In this document: piece after piece, positions 20,111 to 28,307 of the stretch
Layout of the letters: each line of letters opens with the position of its first letter
Position numbering within the stretch: position 1 is the first letter of the stretch
Assembly: GCA_913060565.1 (NCBI GenBank)
Contig: CAJXRU010000033.1
Coordinates: 1-33,681, forward strand
Length of the DNA: 33,681 nt
Direction: 5' to 3'
From: an uncultured Gammaproteobacteria bacterium
GTDB lineage: Bacteria; Pseudomonadota; Gammaproteobacteria; Enterobacterales; Psychrobiaceae
Notes under the pieces: generated by a model
The model's database searches: none
What the model saw: the letters and a program-made list of their open reading frames with translations, nothing else
What the model was told of the DNA's origin: nothing
Program-made: the position numbers and the translations under genes

Positions 20111-20188
20111 ATAACTGCCCCCTTTTGTTTAATAGTTATGTTGGAGTTACGAAAGTTAATCTAGCAAGCATGCTAGGTATGGGAATCA

Positions 20189-20200
20189 AGACCTTAGTCT
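20189..20200. promoter_or_regulatory. Operator-like inverted repeat, site 1
   Basis: AGACC-TT-AGTCT lies 79 bases upstream of the DUF4212 start codon. It is a one-mismatch version of the perfect repeat at 20317-20330. Two related copies upstream of one operon suggest a dimeric activator. In other gammaproteobacteria such symporters are controlled by the LuxR-type response regulator CrbR; linking this motif to CrbR is my inference. Confidence 0.45.
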
Positions 20201-20316
20201 AAATAGTATTTTGGGGATGTGAGAATAAACGCTTCTTAAAAATCAATAAAGCCTAGTAAACAGCGGGTTGTAATCAAAATGTTACAAATCTAGGCGGGCT
20301 AACTAGGATGGGGCGT

Positions 20317-20330
20317 TAGACCAAGGTCTA
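20317..20330. promoter_or_regulatory. Operator-like inverted repeat, site 2
   Basis: TAGACC-AA-GGTCTA is a perfect 6-bp inverted repeat with a two-base spacer, 207 bases upstream of the DUF4212 start and about 129 bases centre-to-centre from site 1. It could act on the symporter operon, on the diguanylate cyclase, or on both. Confidence 0.45.
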
Positions 20331-20413
20331 GTAAGTAAACTGCTGTTTTAAAATGGAAATTGATTGATTACTCTAAAATATATATTCAAGAGAAGGCGAT
20401 ATTATGAGCTAAC

Positions 20414-20429
20414 TACACTTGCAGGTGTA
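20414..20429. promoter_or_regulatory. 16-base near-palindrome ahead of the diguanylate cyclase
   Basis: TACACTTG followed by CAGGTGTA is a palindrome with one mismatched pair. It lies about 170 bases before the cyclase start and is a candidate operator for an unidentified dimeric regulator. Confidence 0.35.
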
Positions 20430-20447
20430 ACAAAACATTGCAGTTTT

Positions 20448-20487
20448 TTGGTACTTTATTCTTATGTGTTGATACTAGTTGGTACTT
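20448..20487. repeat. Direct repeat TTGGTACTT, 31-base period
   Basis: The nine-base word occurs at 20448-20456 and 20479-20487. The 31-base spacing is close to three helical turns, so a protein bound to both would lie on one face of the DNA. A chance occurrence is possible. Confidence 0.35.
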
Positions 20488-20596
20488 ACGTGGGTTGTTT
20501 AAGGCTGAGCTATCCGTAAACTTGTGTTCGTAAAAAAGGATTAGTTTCTGCCTGTTGTTGGAACTATGTTGTTATCCTAATCTTATCGAGGTTACG

Positions 20597-21616
20597 TTGA
20601 AATTTTCTGAAGATTCAAGTCAAGCGGCTAATTACCTTAGGCGAGCAGTACCGAAAATGGTCGAGCATGACATTGTACCCAATCCGCTTAATTATACGCT
20701 TTGGTATAGTTATTTTTCGCAAGCATACCCATCGCTAAATAAAGCTCTCGAAGCTACAGTTTCCCGTTATGGTACTTGTCCCGTTGATGTGAGCGAGTCG
20801 TTATTTCTTGAGCACATCATTCAAACGGATGACCAACTGAGTCAAAACAATAAGATTCAACAGTCGCTTGTTCATTTAGTGAGTGACTTATCTGGCACCA
20901 TCGAAAAAACCTCACAAGAGACTGCCGTCTATTCATCGGCGCTTAAAGAAAACATCATGGAGCTGGGAACGTCCGGCCTGAGTGATGAATTGGTACAGAA
21001 ACTTAACGAACTGAGTTCAAATGCGAGTGGTTTATGCAGTACTAACGAAGCTTTTCAGTCACAACTTGCCCAAGCACAGTCCGAAATTAATGCGTTAAAG
21101 CAAGAATTAGAAGAGTCTCAATCACAAGCTTCTACCGATGCGCTAACTGGACTTGCCAATAGACGAGTATTTGAATCGATATTTACCCAACATGCGCATA
21201 ATGATGACATGCCTATGTCTGTCGTTATGATTGATATCGACCGCTTTAAAAACTTCAATGACACACATGGCCATCTGATGGGTGACCAAATTCTTCAATT
21301 CGTTGGTAAGTTGTTAAAACAAGAATGCCCAGAATCAGTTACGCCAGTACGATTTGGCGGTGAAGAGTTCGCATTATTGTGTCCTGAATTAGGGATCGAT
21401 AATGTGAAGGATATTGCCGAAACCATTCGCACTAAATTATCTAAAGTGGCCTTTAGTAATAAACGCACTGGTGAACGTATTGAGCCTGTGACGGCGTCAT
21501 TTGGTATTGCGGTCAAACGATCGAACGAAGTACTAGAAAACTTGATAGAACGTGCTGATAAAGCATTATACGCGGCAAAGAATAATGGTCGTAACCAAGT
21601 ACAATTAGCTTCCTAA
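20597..21616 (+). CDS. Diguanylate cyclase (GGDEF protein), no I-site
   Basis: It makes cyclic di-GMP from two GTP. The 339-residue protein has no membrane segment. Residues about 1-75 form a conserved-looking sensory or oligomerising domain (YLRRAVPKMVEHDIVPNPLNYTLWYSYF), then a coiled coil to about 185 (QLAQAQSEINALKQELEESQ), then the GGDEF domain opening with DALTGLANRRVFE. The active site is RFGGEEF (GGEEF at 254-258), with the metal site in MIDIDRFKNFND. The inhibitory RxxD motif expected at 245-248 reads PESV, so product inhibition through the I-site is absent. I choose TTG 20597 because GAGG lies 5 bases before it; a TTG at 20555 would add 14 residues unlike the family. Confidence 0.92.
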   Translation: MKFSEDSSQAANYLRRAVPKMVEHDIVPNPLNYTLWYSYFSQAYPSLNKALEATVSRYGTCPVDVSESLFLEHIIQTDDQLSQNNKIQQSLVHLVSDLSGTIEKTSQETAVYSSALKENIMELGTSGLSDELVQKLNELSSNASGLCSTNEAFQSQLAQAQSEINALKQELEESQSQASTDALTGLANRRVFESIFTQHAHNDDMPMSVVMIDIDRFKNFNDTHGHLMGDQILQFVGKLLKQECPESVTPVRFGGEEFALLCPELGIDNVKDIAETIRTKLSKVAFSNKRTGERIEPVTASFGIAVKRSNEVLENLIERADKALYAAKNNGRNQVQLAS

Positions 21617-21820
21617 GAAAATTATTTCTAGTTACGCGGCCTTGTCCTGCGAGGATATTCTGAATAAGCATTAGCGCGTCGTTATTATTGTTTTGATTCA
21701 AATCATAAGTGGATTACATGACATGGACGTCATCAAATTATGATGGTGGTGTTAGAAACGGATCTAATGTGAACGATTTAATGAATATAGATGATATTAA
21801 TAGGGAATAAAAAGAAGAAG

Positions 21821-21897
21821 TGGCGCGCATGGAAGGAGTCGAACCTCCGACCGCCTGGTTCGTAGCCAGGTACTCTATCCAGCTGAGCTACATGCGC
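21821..21897 (-). tRNA. tRNA-Arg(ACG)
   Basis: This is a 77-base tRNA with encoded CCA (21821-21823). The acceptor stem GCGCATG pairs with CATGCGC, and discriminator G follows. The D-loop reads AGCTCAGCTGGATAGAG and the T-arm GGAGGTTCGACTCCTT. The anticodon loop is CTACGAA with anticodon ACG at 21861-21863, which becomes ICG and reads CGU, CGC and CGA. It lies 32 bases after tRNA-Ser, as in the E. coli serV-argV cluster. No clear terminator hairpin follows, only a T-rich stretch. Confidence 0.98.
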
Positions 21898-21929
21898 ATT
21901 ATACTTTGCTATCTATTATAAATAATAAA

Positions 21930-22021
21930 TGGCGGAGAAGGAGGGATTCGAACCCTCGATGGGATTTAAAGCCCATACTCCCTTAGCAGGGGAGCGCCTT
22001 CGGCCACTCGGCCACCTCTCC
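21930..22021 (-). tRNA. tRNA-Ser(GCU)
   Basis: This is a 92-base class II tRNA with encoded CCA (21930-21932) and a long variable arm. The acceptor GGAGAGG pairs with CTTCTCC, including one G-U pair, and discriminator G follows. The anticodon loop is CTGCTAA with anticodon GCU at 21985-21987, reading AGU and AGC. It is first in the two-tRNA unit and is preceded closely by a promoter with a GC-rich discriminator. Confidence 0.98.
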
Positions 22022-22060
22022 GTTGACGAGGCATATTATAGAAGTCCTAAAATATGTCAA
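22022..22060 (-). promoter_or_regulatory. Promoter of the tRNA-Ser/tRNA-Arg unit
   Basis: On the minus strand a perfect -35 TTGACA (22055-22060) is followed 16 bases later by TAATAT (22033-22038), or 14 bases later by a perfect but closely spaced TATAAT (22035-22040). The GCCTCG after the -10 box is a GC-rich discriminator of the kind found at stringently controlled stable-RNA promoters. The 5' leader would be only a few bases. Confidence 0.7.
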
Positions 22061-22126
22061 CATCGTATTTTATCAATTGCTTGTTAAATAAACGAATTTA
22101 GCGAAATACATTAATTACGCGAATAA

Positions 22127-22666
22127 TTACCACATTAAATCATCTGGGATTTGGAAATCAGCATACGGATCGTCTTCGTCAACTTCAGTCGGTTGATTAT
22201 CATTTTGTAGAACGATGTATTGCTCATCAACCGCTGCGATTTTATCGGCGGCTAAGGTCGGCAGTAAATAAATAACGTTGTCAAAATGACAGACAGTGAT
22301 ACGGCCTTTGACTAAGGCATTGTGGTTAACGTCATTAAGTAATAAGCGCTTTACTTTACCGTCTAACACGTAGTTATACTCGAGTTCACCTTCAAAATCT
22401 TTGATATGAAGTTGAGCAAGCATTTGTTTGACTTTGCCTTGCTCTGATTTTTTATCTAATGCTTGCTTAATGACAGCATTTTTTTCGGCGTCTACAGCGG
22501 CTTGCTGCTGTTTTTTTGCATCAATTTCATCTTGAAGAGAGGTATCTGCTTCGACTTGTTTCTTGCGAACCGCTTTATTTTTCTTACGTTTTTCACTACG
22601 GATTTTGTTTGCAGATTGCTTATTGGCTAAACCTGCTTTTAATAGTTGGTCTTGTAACGACGCCAT
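22127..22666 (-). CDS. DUF2058 family protein (YaiL-like)
   Basis: This 179-residue protein belongs to DUF2058, represented in E. coli by YaiL, which has been called nucleoprotein/polynucleotide-associated; its real function is unknown. The N-terminus (MASLQDQLLKAGLANKQSANKIRSEKRKK) and the very basic, coiled-coil-like residues 20-80 are typical. A small beta-rich domain follows (FEGELEYNYVLDGKVKRLLLND, ITVCHFDNVIYLLP), then an acidic C-terminus (EDDPYADFQIPDDLMW). It lies 54 bases after nadD on the same strand, where many relatives have rsfS. Basic N-terminus and acidic tail suggest nucleic-acid or ribosome association, but that is inference. Confidence 0.88.
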   Translation of the reverse strand: MASLQDQLLKAGLANKQSANKIRSEKRKKNKAVRKKQVEADTSLQDEIDAKKQQQAAVDAEKNAVIKQALDKKSEQGKVKQMLAQLHIKDFEGELEYNYVLDGKVKRLLLNDVNHNALVKGRITVCHFDNVIYLLPTLAADKIAAVDEQYIVLQNDNQPTEVDEDDPYADFQIPDDLMW

Positions 22667-22720
22667 CTGTGCCTCAATGGGGGAATACTAAAAGATTGGC
22701 GAATGATATCAATCACTAAT

Positions 22721-23362
22721 TCAGTTGGCTAGATAAAGTTGATGCGTCGTTATGTATGCTTCGACTGCTGGTGGTGTGAGGAAAGTAATTGGCTGATTTT
22801 CGCTAATTTCTTGACGCATTTGAGATGATGAGATTGCTAGCGGAAAGGCCTGATGCAGATAGATTTTCCCACCAAGGTTCACGCGTAAATCATCTATATT
22901 GTTAGTTTCATGTTGTGTCAGCAAAGTGTGGGCATCACTTTGTGCTTCAACCTGATAACCGGGACGCTGCGAAACGACAAGATGGCAGTGCTTGAGAATA
23001 TCTTGCCAACGATGCCATGTGGTGAAATTAATAAAAGAATCCATACCCATTAAAAAGCACAGTGGCTGATCTGGATAGTTGTTTCTAAAGTGAATTATCG
23101 TATCGACGGTAAACGAAACCGCGGGGGAGTTGATTTCAATATCGCTCACTTTAAGCTGTTGGCAGCTTTGTGTTGCTAGCGTCAACATAGTTAATCTATG
23201 TGTTGGTGCAATCGTTTCGTGTTGCTTATGGGGTGAAATAAAATTAGGAATTAGGGTTACATGAGCCAATGATAATGCATGGCATATATCAAGGGCACTG
23301 CGTAAATGCCCGTGATGAACAGGGTTGAAGGTGCCACCGAACAATCCAATTGGCGTCTTCAT
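22721..23362 (-). CDS. nadD: Nicotinate-nucleotide adenylyltransferase NadD
   Basis: NadD joins ATP and nicotinate mononucleotide to form deamido-NAD. The 213-residue protein equals the E. coli length. It has the nucleotidyltransferase signature GLFGGTFNPVHHGHLRSALD at the N-terminus, the FLMGMDSFINFTTWHRWQDI segment and the SSSQMRQEI motif (the ISSTxxR equivalent). The start ATG overlaps the holA stop by one base (TGATG), which implies coupled translation. A TTG one codon earlier is also possible. It belongs to the leuS-lptE-holA-nadD unit. Confidence 0.97.
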   Translation of the reverse strand: MKTPIGLFGGTFNPVHHGHLRSALDICHALSLAHVTLIPNFISPHKQHETIAPTHRLTMLTLATQSCQQLKVSDIEINSPAVSFTVDTIIHFRNNYPDQPLCFLMGMDSFINFTTWHRWQDILKHCHLVVSQRPGYQVEAQSDAHTLLTQHETNNIDDLRVNLGGKIYLHQAFPLAISSSQMRQEISENQPITFLTPPAVEAYITTHQLYLAN

Positions 23363-24366
23363 CAATCCAAATCACCAGTAATCGTTAACGTGAGTTGGGT
23401 TAACTTATCCCAAGGTAAATCATAGGATAATTTAATAGACTGTTCTATATCGCTCAATATTGCCAGTGAACGCAATAGGGTTTGGAGTGATAAACGTCGC
23501 AGCGCTGCATCAAATAACTTCTGGCGCGCAGCCCAAACTCGTGCTTGCTGATAAAGTGGACTGAGTGAGTGCTTTTGACTTTGTGCTTGTTTCAGATTTA
23601 TCAATAAAGAAAGTTCGCGGTTAAACGCCCAAAATAGAAGTTGGGGCTCAACTTCTTCTCGTTGTAGGCTCACTAATATTTTAAGCGCTTTATCACAATG
23701 ACCTTCAAGAAGCGCATCTTGTAATTCAAATAAACTAAATCGAGATTGGTTAGTTACCCGTTGTTTTAGTCCTGCAACATCTAGTGCATGTTGGCCCACT
23801 TGTAATGATAACTTTTCAAGCTCTTGAGAGGCTGCCAATAAATTGCCTTCAAACATCTGTGATAGCAAAGCAATGCCTTGCGGTTCAATATTGAGTTGAT
23901 GTTTGGCTATTTCGCCCTCAAGCCACTTTACAAAGTGGTGGCCTTCAGGTTGGGTTATCTGTACAAAAATCCCCTTAGACTCTAGGGTCTTGAACCACTT
24001 TGCTTTTTGCGCTTCAGCGGTTGCTTTTGGACCATGAATCAACAAGATTGTATCTGGTGATTGGTGCGCTAAAAACTCATTAATTGCTTTTGCGCCTTCT
24101 TGACCTGGTTTTAGGCTTGTGAGTTCTAATTCAATTAATTGTTTGTTAGAAAAAAGGGACAGGTTTTGACCGTTGGCGTTTAGGTCATGCCAACTAAATT
24201 GTGGCCCTTGAATAAGTGATATCCGTTCATCAAAACCTTGTTGAGTACAAGCATGACGTATGGCGTCCACTGTTTGTATCTTTTGCAAAGGTTCATCACC
24301 GAGTACCAGATAAACTGGCGCCAACTGATTGAGATGTTGTTTAAGTTGGTTTACATAAATGCGCAT
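23362..24366 (-). CDS. holA: DNA polymerase III delta subunit HolA
   Basis: HolA is the clamp-opening subunit of the DnaX clamp loader. The 334-residue protein (343 in E. coli) starts MRIYVNQLKQHLNQLAPVYLVLGDEPLQ, the typical HolA opening where the P-loop is not functional. It continues with LTSLKPGQEGAKAI and QSPDTILLIHGPKATAEAQKAKWFK, and the SLFELQDALLEGHCDKALKIL helical domain used for the collar. It lies 8 bases after lptE and overlaps nadD by one base, as in E. coli. Confidence 0.96.
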   Translation of the reverse strand: MRIYVNQLKQHLNQLAPVYLVLGDEPLQKIQTVDAIRHACTQQGFDERISLIQGPQFSWHDLNANGQNLSLFSNKQLIELELTSLKPGQEGAKAINEFLAHQSPDTILLIHGPKATAEAQKAKWFKTLESKGIFVQITQPEGHHFVKWLEGEIAKHQLNIEPQGIALLSQMFEGNLLAASQELEKLSLQVGQHALDVAGLKQRVTNQSRFSLFELQDALLEGHCDKALKILVSLQREEVEPQLLFWAFNRELSLLINLKQAQSQKHSLSPLYQQARVWAARQKLFDAALRRLSLQTLLRSLAILSDIEQSIKLSYDLPWDKLTQLTLTITGDLD

Positions 24367-24374
24367 ACTGGTTA

Positions 24375-24863
24375 TTAAAGTCGACTAAGCTGCTGAATAA
24401 TTTGGCGTGATGCTTGTTGTCTAATTTCTCTTAGCAACTGTTCGCGCTCACGACTTTTAGCCTGTGCGGTTTGAGGATCGTCTAGATAATCACGGCGAAT
24501 AGTAACATTAAACAGTTTAGGTTCTTCGTTAGGTTCAATTAATTGATACTCTAGTGAGTAGATGAGTTCATATTCAGCTACTTGTCCTGTTGAAAACAAC
24601 GATAAGGTGCCACGTTCAAACTTCTCTTTACCCAGACGTAATACAGGTGATGTATTGTTGGTATTTAATTGTACTTTTTGTTGCGATAGTTGCGTTGTAA
24701 CCAAGCGGGTTATCTCATTAAATTTATCTTGGCTTTGAACATTAAGAGATTGTAATGACGTGGGCAGTTGATAATGACCTTGGAGACGGAAACCACAGCC
24801 AGAGATAATGAACAGTATGGTTGTGATAACACATACTTTTGTGAAATTGTTGATAGGGTGCAA
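24375..24863 (-). CDS. lptE: LPS-assembly lipoprotein LptE
   Basis: LptE plugs the LptD barrel and helps place lipopolysaccharide in the outer leaflet. The 162-residue precursor has a lipoprotein signal (VCVITTILFIISGC, lipobox Ile-Ser-Gly-Cys with Cys23). The family opening CGFRLQGHYQLPTSLQSL follows, then alternating beta strands and a helix (QVAEYELIYSLEYQLI, AQAKSREREQLLREIRQQA). It is shorter than in E. coli (193). The start is TTG 24863 with GAGG 6 bases upstream; no ATG fits. A 12-bp hairpin separates it from leuS. Confidence 0.94.
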   Translation of the reverse strand: MHPINNFTKVCVITTILFIISGCGFRLQGHYQLPTSLQSLNVQSQDKFNEITRLVTTQLSQQKVQLNTNNTSPVLRLGKEKFERGTLSLFSTGQVAEYELIYSLEYQLIEPNEEPKLFNVTIRRDYLDDPQTAQAKSREREQLLREIRQQASRQIIQQLSRL

Positions 24864-24893
24864 AGGTCACCTCGTCATAATGTTTAGTATTGA

Positions 24894-24921
24894 TAGGGAA
24901 AACAGTTACCTGTTTTCCCTA
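24894..24921. promoter_or_regulatory. 12-bp hairpin between leuS and lptE
   Basis: The arms TAGGGAAAACAG and CTGTTTTCCCTA pair perfectly around the loop TTAC. On the minus strand, in the direction of leuS-lptE transcription, no U-run follows. It may be an RNA-processing or stabilising element, or a partial terminator that sets the leuS:lptE ratio. Confidence 0.55.
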
Positions 24922-24956
24922 TACACTTTTTCCTAGAAATCGATGAAGCCGTTGAA

Positions 24957-27545
24957 CTAATTAGCTACGATATTAACTAGTTTTCCTGGAATAACGATGA
25001 CTTTACGTACTGTTTTATCTTCAGTAAAACGTAATACATCACTATCTTCTAGGGCTAGCTTTTCAATATCATCTTTTGATGCATCAGCAGCAACTTTTAG
25101 TTTGGCGCGTAATTTACCATTCACTTGCACGATAATCAGTTTTGAATCTTCTACTAACGCTGACTCGTCAACACTTGGCCAGTCAACAAAGGCAAGATTA
25201 TCGTCATGACCCAATGCCGCATAGAGTTCGTGACAAATATGCGGTGCGATTGGTGCTAACATTTTAACAATAGCTTCGATTGCTTCGCCTAGAATCGCGC
25301 GATCTTGTTCAGACTCTGTTGGCGCCTTATACAGGCGGTTAACTAATTCCATGATTGCTGCGATGGCTGTGTTAAACGTTTGACGACGGCCAATATCGTC
25401 AGACACTTTAGCAATAGCCTTGTGTACTTCACGGCGTAATGATTTTTGTCCGTCATTAAACGCTGAAGCGTTAATCGCAGGAGTTGCGCCTTGTTCAATG
25501 TGATTGTAAGCCAAACGCCATACGCGTTTTAAGAAACGGTTAGCGCCTTCAACCGCAGAATCTACCCACTCAAGTGTTTGCTCAGCAGGGGCTGCGAACA
25601 TAATAAATAGACGAACTGTGTCTGCGCCGTATTTATCAATCATCACTTGTGGGTCAATACCGTTATTTTTAGACTTTGACATCTTACTCATACCAGCATG
25701 CTCAATTGGCTCGCCCGTTGATTTTTGAGTTGCACCGATGATCTGACCTTTGTCATTAGTGATGGTTTCAACATCATCTAATAAGATCCATTGCTTAGTG
25801 CCTTTCTCATCAAGCTTAAAGAAAGCGTCTGACAGTACCATGCCTTGCGTTAATAGCTTTTTGAACGGTTCGTTACTGTCGACTAAGCCCTGATCGCGTA
25901 GTAATTTGTGGAAGAAACGCGCGTACAATAAATGCAAGATTGCGTGTTCGATACCACCGATGTATTGATCAACAGGTAACCAGTGGTTAGCTTGTGCAGG
26001 ATCTAACATTGCATCTTTAGCGGGTGATGCGTAACGCGCGTAATACCAGCTTGACTCCATAAAGGTATCAAAGGTATCTGTTTCGTGCATCGCAGGCTGA
26101 CCGTTATAGGTTGTCTTAGCCCATTCTTTGTCTGATTTTATTGGCGAGTTAATCCCGTCCATCACAACATCTTCTGGTAACACAACAGGTAGCTGTTCAG
26201 CTGGCACTGGCACAACATCGCCATTTTCAAGATGCAGCATAGGGATCGGGCTACCCCAATAACGCTGACGAGAAACACCCCAGTCACGAAGACGGAAGTT
26301 CACTGTTTTCTTACCTTTACCTTGGGATTCTAATTCGCTGGCAATCGCGTCAAGTGCTTCATCTGATGTTAAACCATCAAACTGCGCCGAATTAAACAAA
26401 ACGCCTTTTTCGGTGTAAGCGGCTTCGCTAATATCAACGGTTTTGTCTTCACTGTCAGTTGCGTGAATTACCGCTTCAATGGACAAGTTATATTTAGTTG
26501 CAAATTCATAATCACGTTGGTCATGACCAGGTACAGCCATCACTGCGCCAGAGCCGTAATCAGCTAATACAAAGTTAGCAATCCACACCGGTACTTCACG
26601 GCCTGTTAATGGGTGAACAGCGAAGAAAGGAGTAGCAATACCTTTCTTTTCCATGGTTGCCATGTCCGCTTCAGCCACTTTAGTCGTCTTACATTCTTCG
26701 ATAAATGCAGCAATGTCGGTGTTAGTTTTAGCAGCTTCTAATGCAAGCGGGTGTTGCGCAGCAATACCAACGTACGTTACGCCCATCAACGTGTCAGGAC
26801 GCGTTGTGTAAACGTCTAATTTGTCTTGACGATCTTTTAAAGCAAAGCTTAAATCAACACCTTCAGAGCGACCAATCCAGTTGCGCTGCATGGTTTTAAC
26901 TTTTTCTGGCCATTCATCTAGCTCGTCCAAGTCATCTAATAACTCTTGTGCGTATTTGGTAATGCGAACAAACCACTGTGGAATTTCTTTGCGTTCAACC
27001 ACAGTGTCACAGCGCCAACAACAGCCATCAACAACTTGCTCATTGGCTAATACTGTTTGGTCATGTGGACACCAGTTAACCGCAGAGGTCTTTTTGTACA
27101 CCATGTCTTTTTTGTAAAGCTCAGTGAAGAACCACTGCTCCCAGCGATAGTAGTCAGGCTTACACGTTGCTAGTTCACGATCCCAATCGTAACCAAAACC
27201 CAAGGCACGTAATTGATCATTCATGTAGTCAATATTTTCGTACGTCCACTTAGCCGGCGCCGTTTTATGGTTAATTGCCGCGTTTTCAGCGGGTAAACCA
27301 AATGCATCCCAACCCATTGGTTGCAGTACGTTTTTACCTTGCATACGTTGGTAACGTGATACAACATCACCAATGGTGTAGTTACGGACGTGACCCATGT
27401 GCAGGCGGCCACTTGGGTATGGAAACATTGATAAACAATAAAACTTTTCTTGGCCATCTTTTTCAATAGCTTTGAAGGTGTTGGTATCAACCCAATATTT
27501 TTGGGCTTTGGATTCAATTTGTGATGGAGTGTACTGCTCTTGCAT
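24957..27545 (-). CDS. leuS: Leucine--tRNA ligase
   Basis: LeuRS charges tRNA-Leu and so also supplies the Leu-tRNA used by Aat and Bpt. The 862-residue protein (860 in E. coli) has the class I motifs HMGH in [17 protein letters not shown] near residue 40 and KMSKS in [16 protein letters not shown]. The CP1 editing domain is intact: [14 protein letters not shown], then [17 protein letters not shown] with the Asp that limits editing. A zinc-ribbon-like segment with [22 protein letters not shown] is present. The anticodon-binding domain and the C-terminal tail ([11 protein letters not shown]) complete it. It heads leuS-lptE-holA-nadD. Confidence 0.98.
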   Translation of the reverse strand: MQEQYTPSQIESKAQKYWVDTNTFKAIEKDGQEKFYCLSMFPYPSGRLHMGHVRNYTIGDVVSRYQRMQGKNVLQPMGWDAFGLPAENAAINHKTAPAKWTYENIDYMNDQLRALGFGYDWDRELATCKPDYYRWEQWFFTELYKKDMVYKKTSAVNWCPHDQTVLANEQVVDGCCWRCDTVVERKEIPQWFVRITKYAQELLDDLDELDEWPEKVKTMQRNWIGRSEGVDLSFALKDRQDKLDVYTTRPDTLMGVTYVGIAAQHPLALEAAKTNTDIAAFIEECKTTKVAEADMATMEKKGIATPFFAVHPLTGREVPVWIANFVLADYGSGAVMAVPGHDQRDYEFATKYNLSIEAVIHATDSEDKTVDISEAAYTEKGVLFNSAQFDGLTSDEALDAIASELESQGKGKKTVNFRLRDWGVSRQRYWGSPIPMLHLENGDVVPVPAEQLPVVLPEDVVMDGINSPIKSDKEWAKTTYNGQPAMHETDTFDTFMESSWYYARYASPAKDAMLDPAQANHWLPVDQYIGGIEHAILHLLYARFFHKLLRDQGLVDSNEPFKKLLTQGMVLSDAFFKLDEKGTKQWILLDDVETITNDKGQIIGATQKSTGEPIEHAGMSKMSKSKNNGIDPQVMIDKYGADTVRLFIMFAAPAEQTLEWVDSAVEGANRFLKRVWRLAYNHIEQGATPAINASAFNDGQKSLRREVHKAIAKVSDDIGRRQTFNTAIAAIMELVNRLYKAPTESEQDRAILGEAIEAIVKMLAPIAPHICHELYAALGHDDNLAFVDWPSVDESALVEDSKLIIVQVNGKLRAKLKVAADASKDDIEKLALEDSDVLRFTEDKTVRKVIVIPGKLVNIVAN

Positions 27546-27809
27546 TTAACTTTACCTAGGACACTTAACGGCAATCAACCAAGTTGAAGGTGTTGCACGT
27601 TTTAAATATGAAAAAATTAGCCATAGGATACAGCCCAAGTTGATTTGCAACAATAGTTAGTTGCCTTGGATGATAAAAAGTTAGTCAAAATTGTGCAATC
27701 TGTTGTATCTAGGCGTATATTTTAACTATACCTGTTTCAAATGATGGTGTTCTATTCTCGCACCTTTATCTTGAATCGGGTGAATACGTTGTTCATTGGG
27801 GAGTTATTT

Positions 27810-28307
27810 ATGCAAACTGATAAGGCAATATTTAAAACTGGATACCATAAGTTGTTGGAATCGTTACAACGTCGTTGGTTAGAGCATGACAAAAAAGATA
27901 GTTTAGACGTGCTCATTGCTACTGGCATGGACAGTTATCGATTTAATCACGACATAAGTGATGAACAACTGCGTGATATTGAGTGGCAGTTAAAAATTGA
28001 TCTCACTGAATTTATCAGTGATTCACGGCAAAACCCGGCGCTAATCAATTCTCCGTCCTACCTTGCGATGGAATCAACTATTTGGCAATGGGCCTTAGCA
28101 ATAAGTGATAAGTGCCAAATAGAATGGCTAGAACTAAGTCAAGACATAAAACACGATGGGCTTTACCAGACCGACGATGTGGTAGGGCTAGGGCAGTTTC
28201 TTTGTTTACAATGTTCAAGCGCTATCTTGGTTTATCATCCGCAAGCCTTAAGCACCTGTGCTCGGTGCCAAGGCTCGCAGTTTAGGCGAATCGCCTTTAG
28301 TCCTTAG
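27810..28307 (+). CDS. ybeL: YbeL family zinc-ribbon protein (DUF1451)
   Basis: The function is unknown. The 165-residue protein matches E. coli YbeL: a helical N-terminal part, the segment KCQIEWLELSQDIKHDGLYQTDDVVGLGQF, and a C-terminal zinc ribbon with two CxxC pairs (CLQC and CARC) ending QFRRIAFSP. E. coli ybeL also lies beside leuS on the opposite strand, which supports the assignment. The start is ATG 27810, with GGGGAG 6 bases before it; an earlier in-frame start at 27741 would add 23 residues unlike the family. Its 3' end overlaps that of lnt by 11 bases, tail to tail, with no terminator visible. Confidence 0.92.
   Translation: MQTDKAIFKTGYHKLLESLQRRWLEHDKKDSLDVLIATGMDSYRFNHDISDEQLRDIEWQLKIDLTEFISDSRQNPALINSPSYLAMESTIWQWALAISDKCQIEWLELSQDIKHDGLYQTDDVVGLGQFLCLQCSSAILVYHPQALSTCARCQGSQFRRIAFSP

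Larger units (their letters stand above)
20111..20596. other. 486-base divergent intergenic region, regulatory
   Basis: There is no credible gene here. It separates the symporter operon (minus) from a diguanylate cyclase (plus). From the symporter side it holds an inverted repeat CTAGCA/TGCTAG (20161-20176), two related operator-like repeats (20189-20200 and 20317-20330), a 16-base near-palindrome (20414-20429) and a direct repeat TTGGTACTT at 20448 and 20479. I could not assign a confident -35/-10 pair to either gene. Confidence 0.7.

Noticed and set aside
21700-21740. Inverted words ATGAC/GTCAT downstream of tRNA-Arg as a terminator
   Set aside because: The five-base arms are too short and no T-run follows on the minus strand.
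21840-22021. tRNA genes as a phage or island integration site
   Set aside because: No integrase, no duplicated tRNA 3' end and no change in gene character on either side; flanking genes are ordinary.
22767-22774. GCTGGTGG, the E. coli Chi octamer, inside nadD
   Set aside because: One octamer is expected by chance, and Chi sequence differs among bacterial groups.
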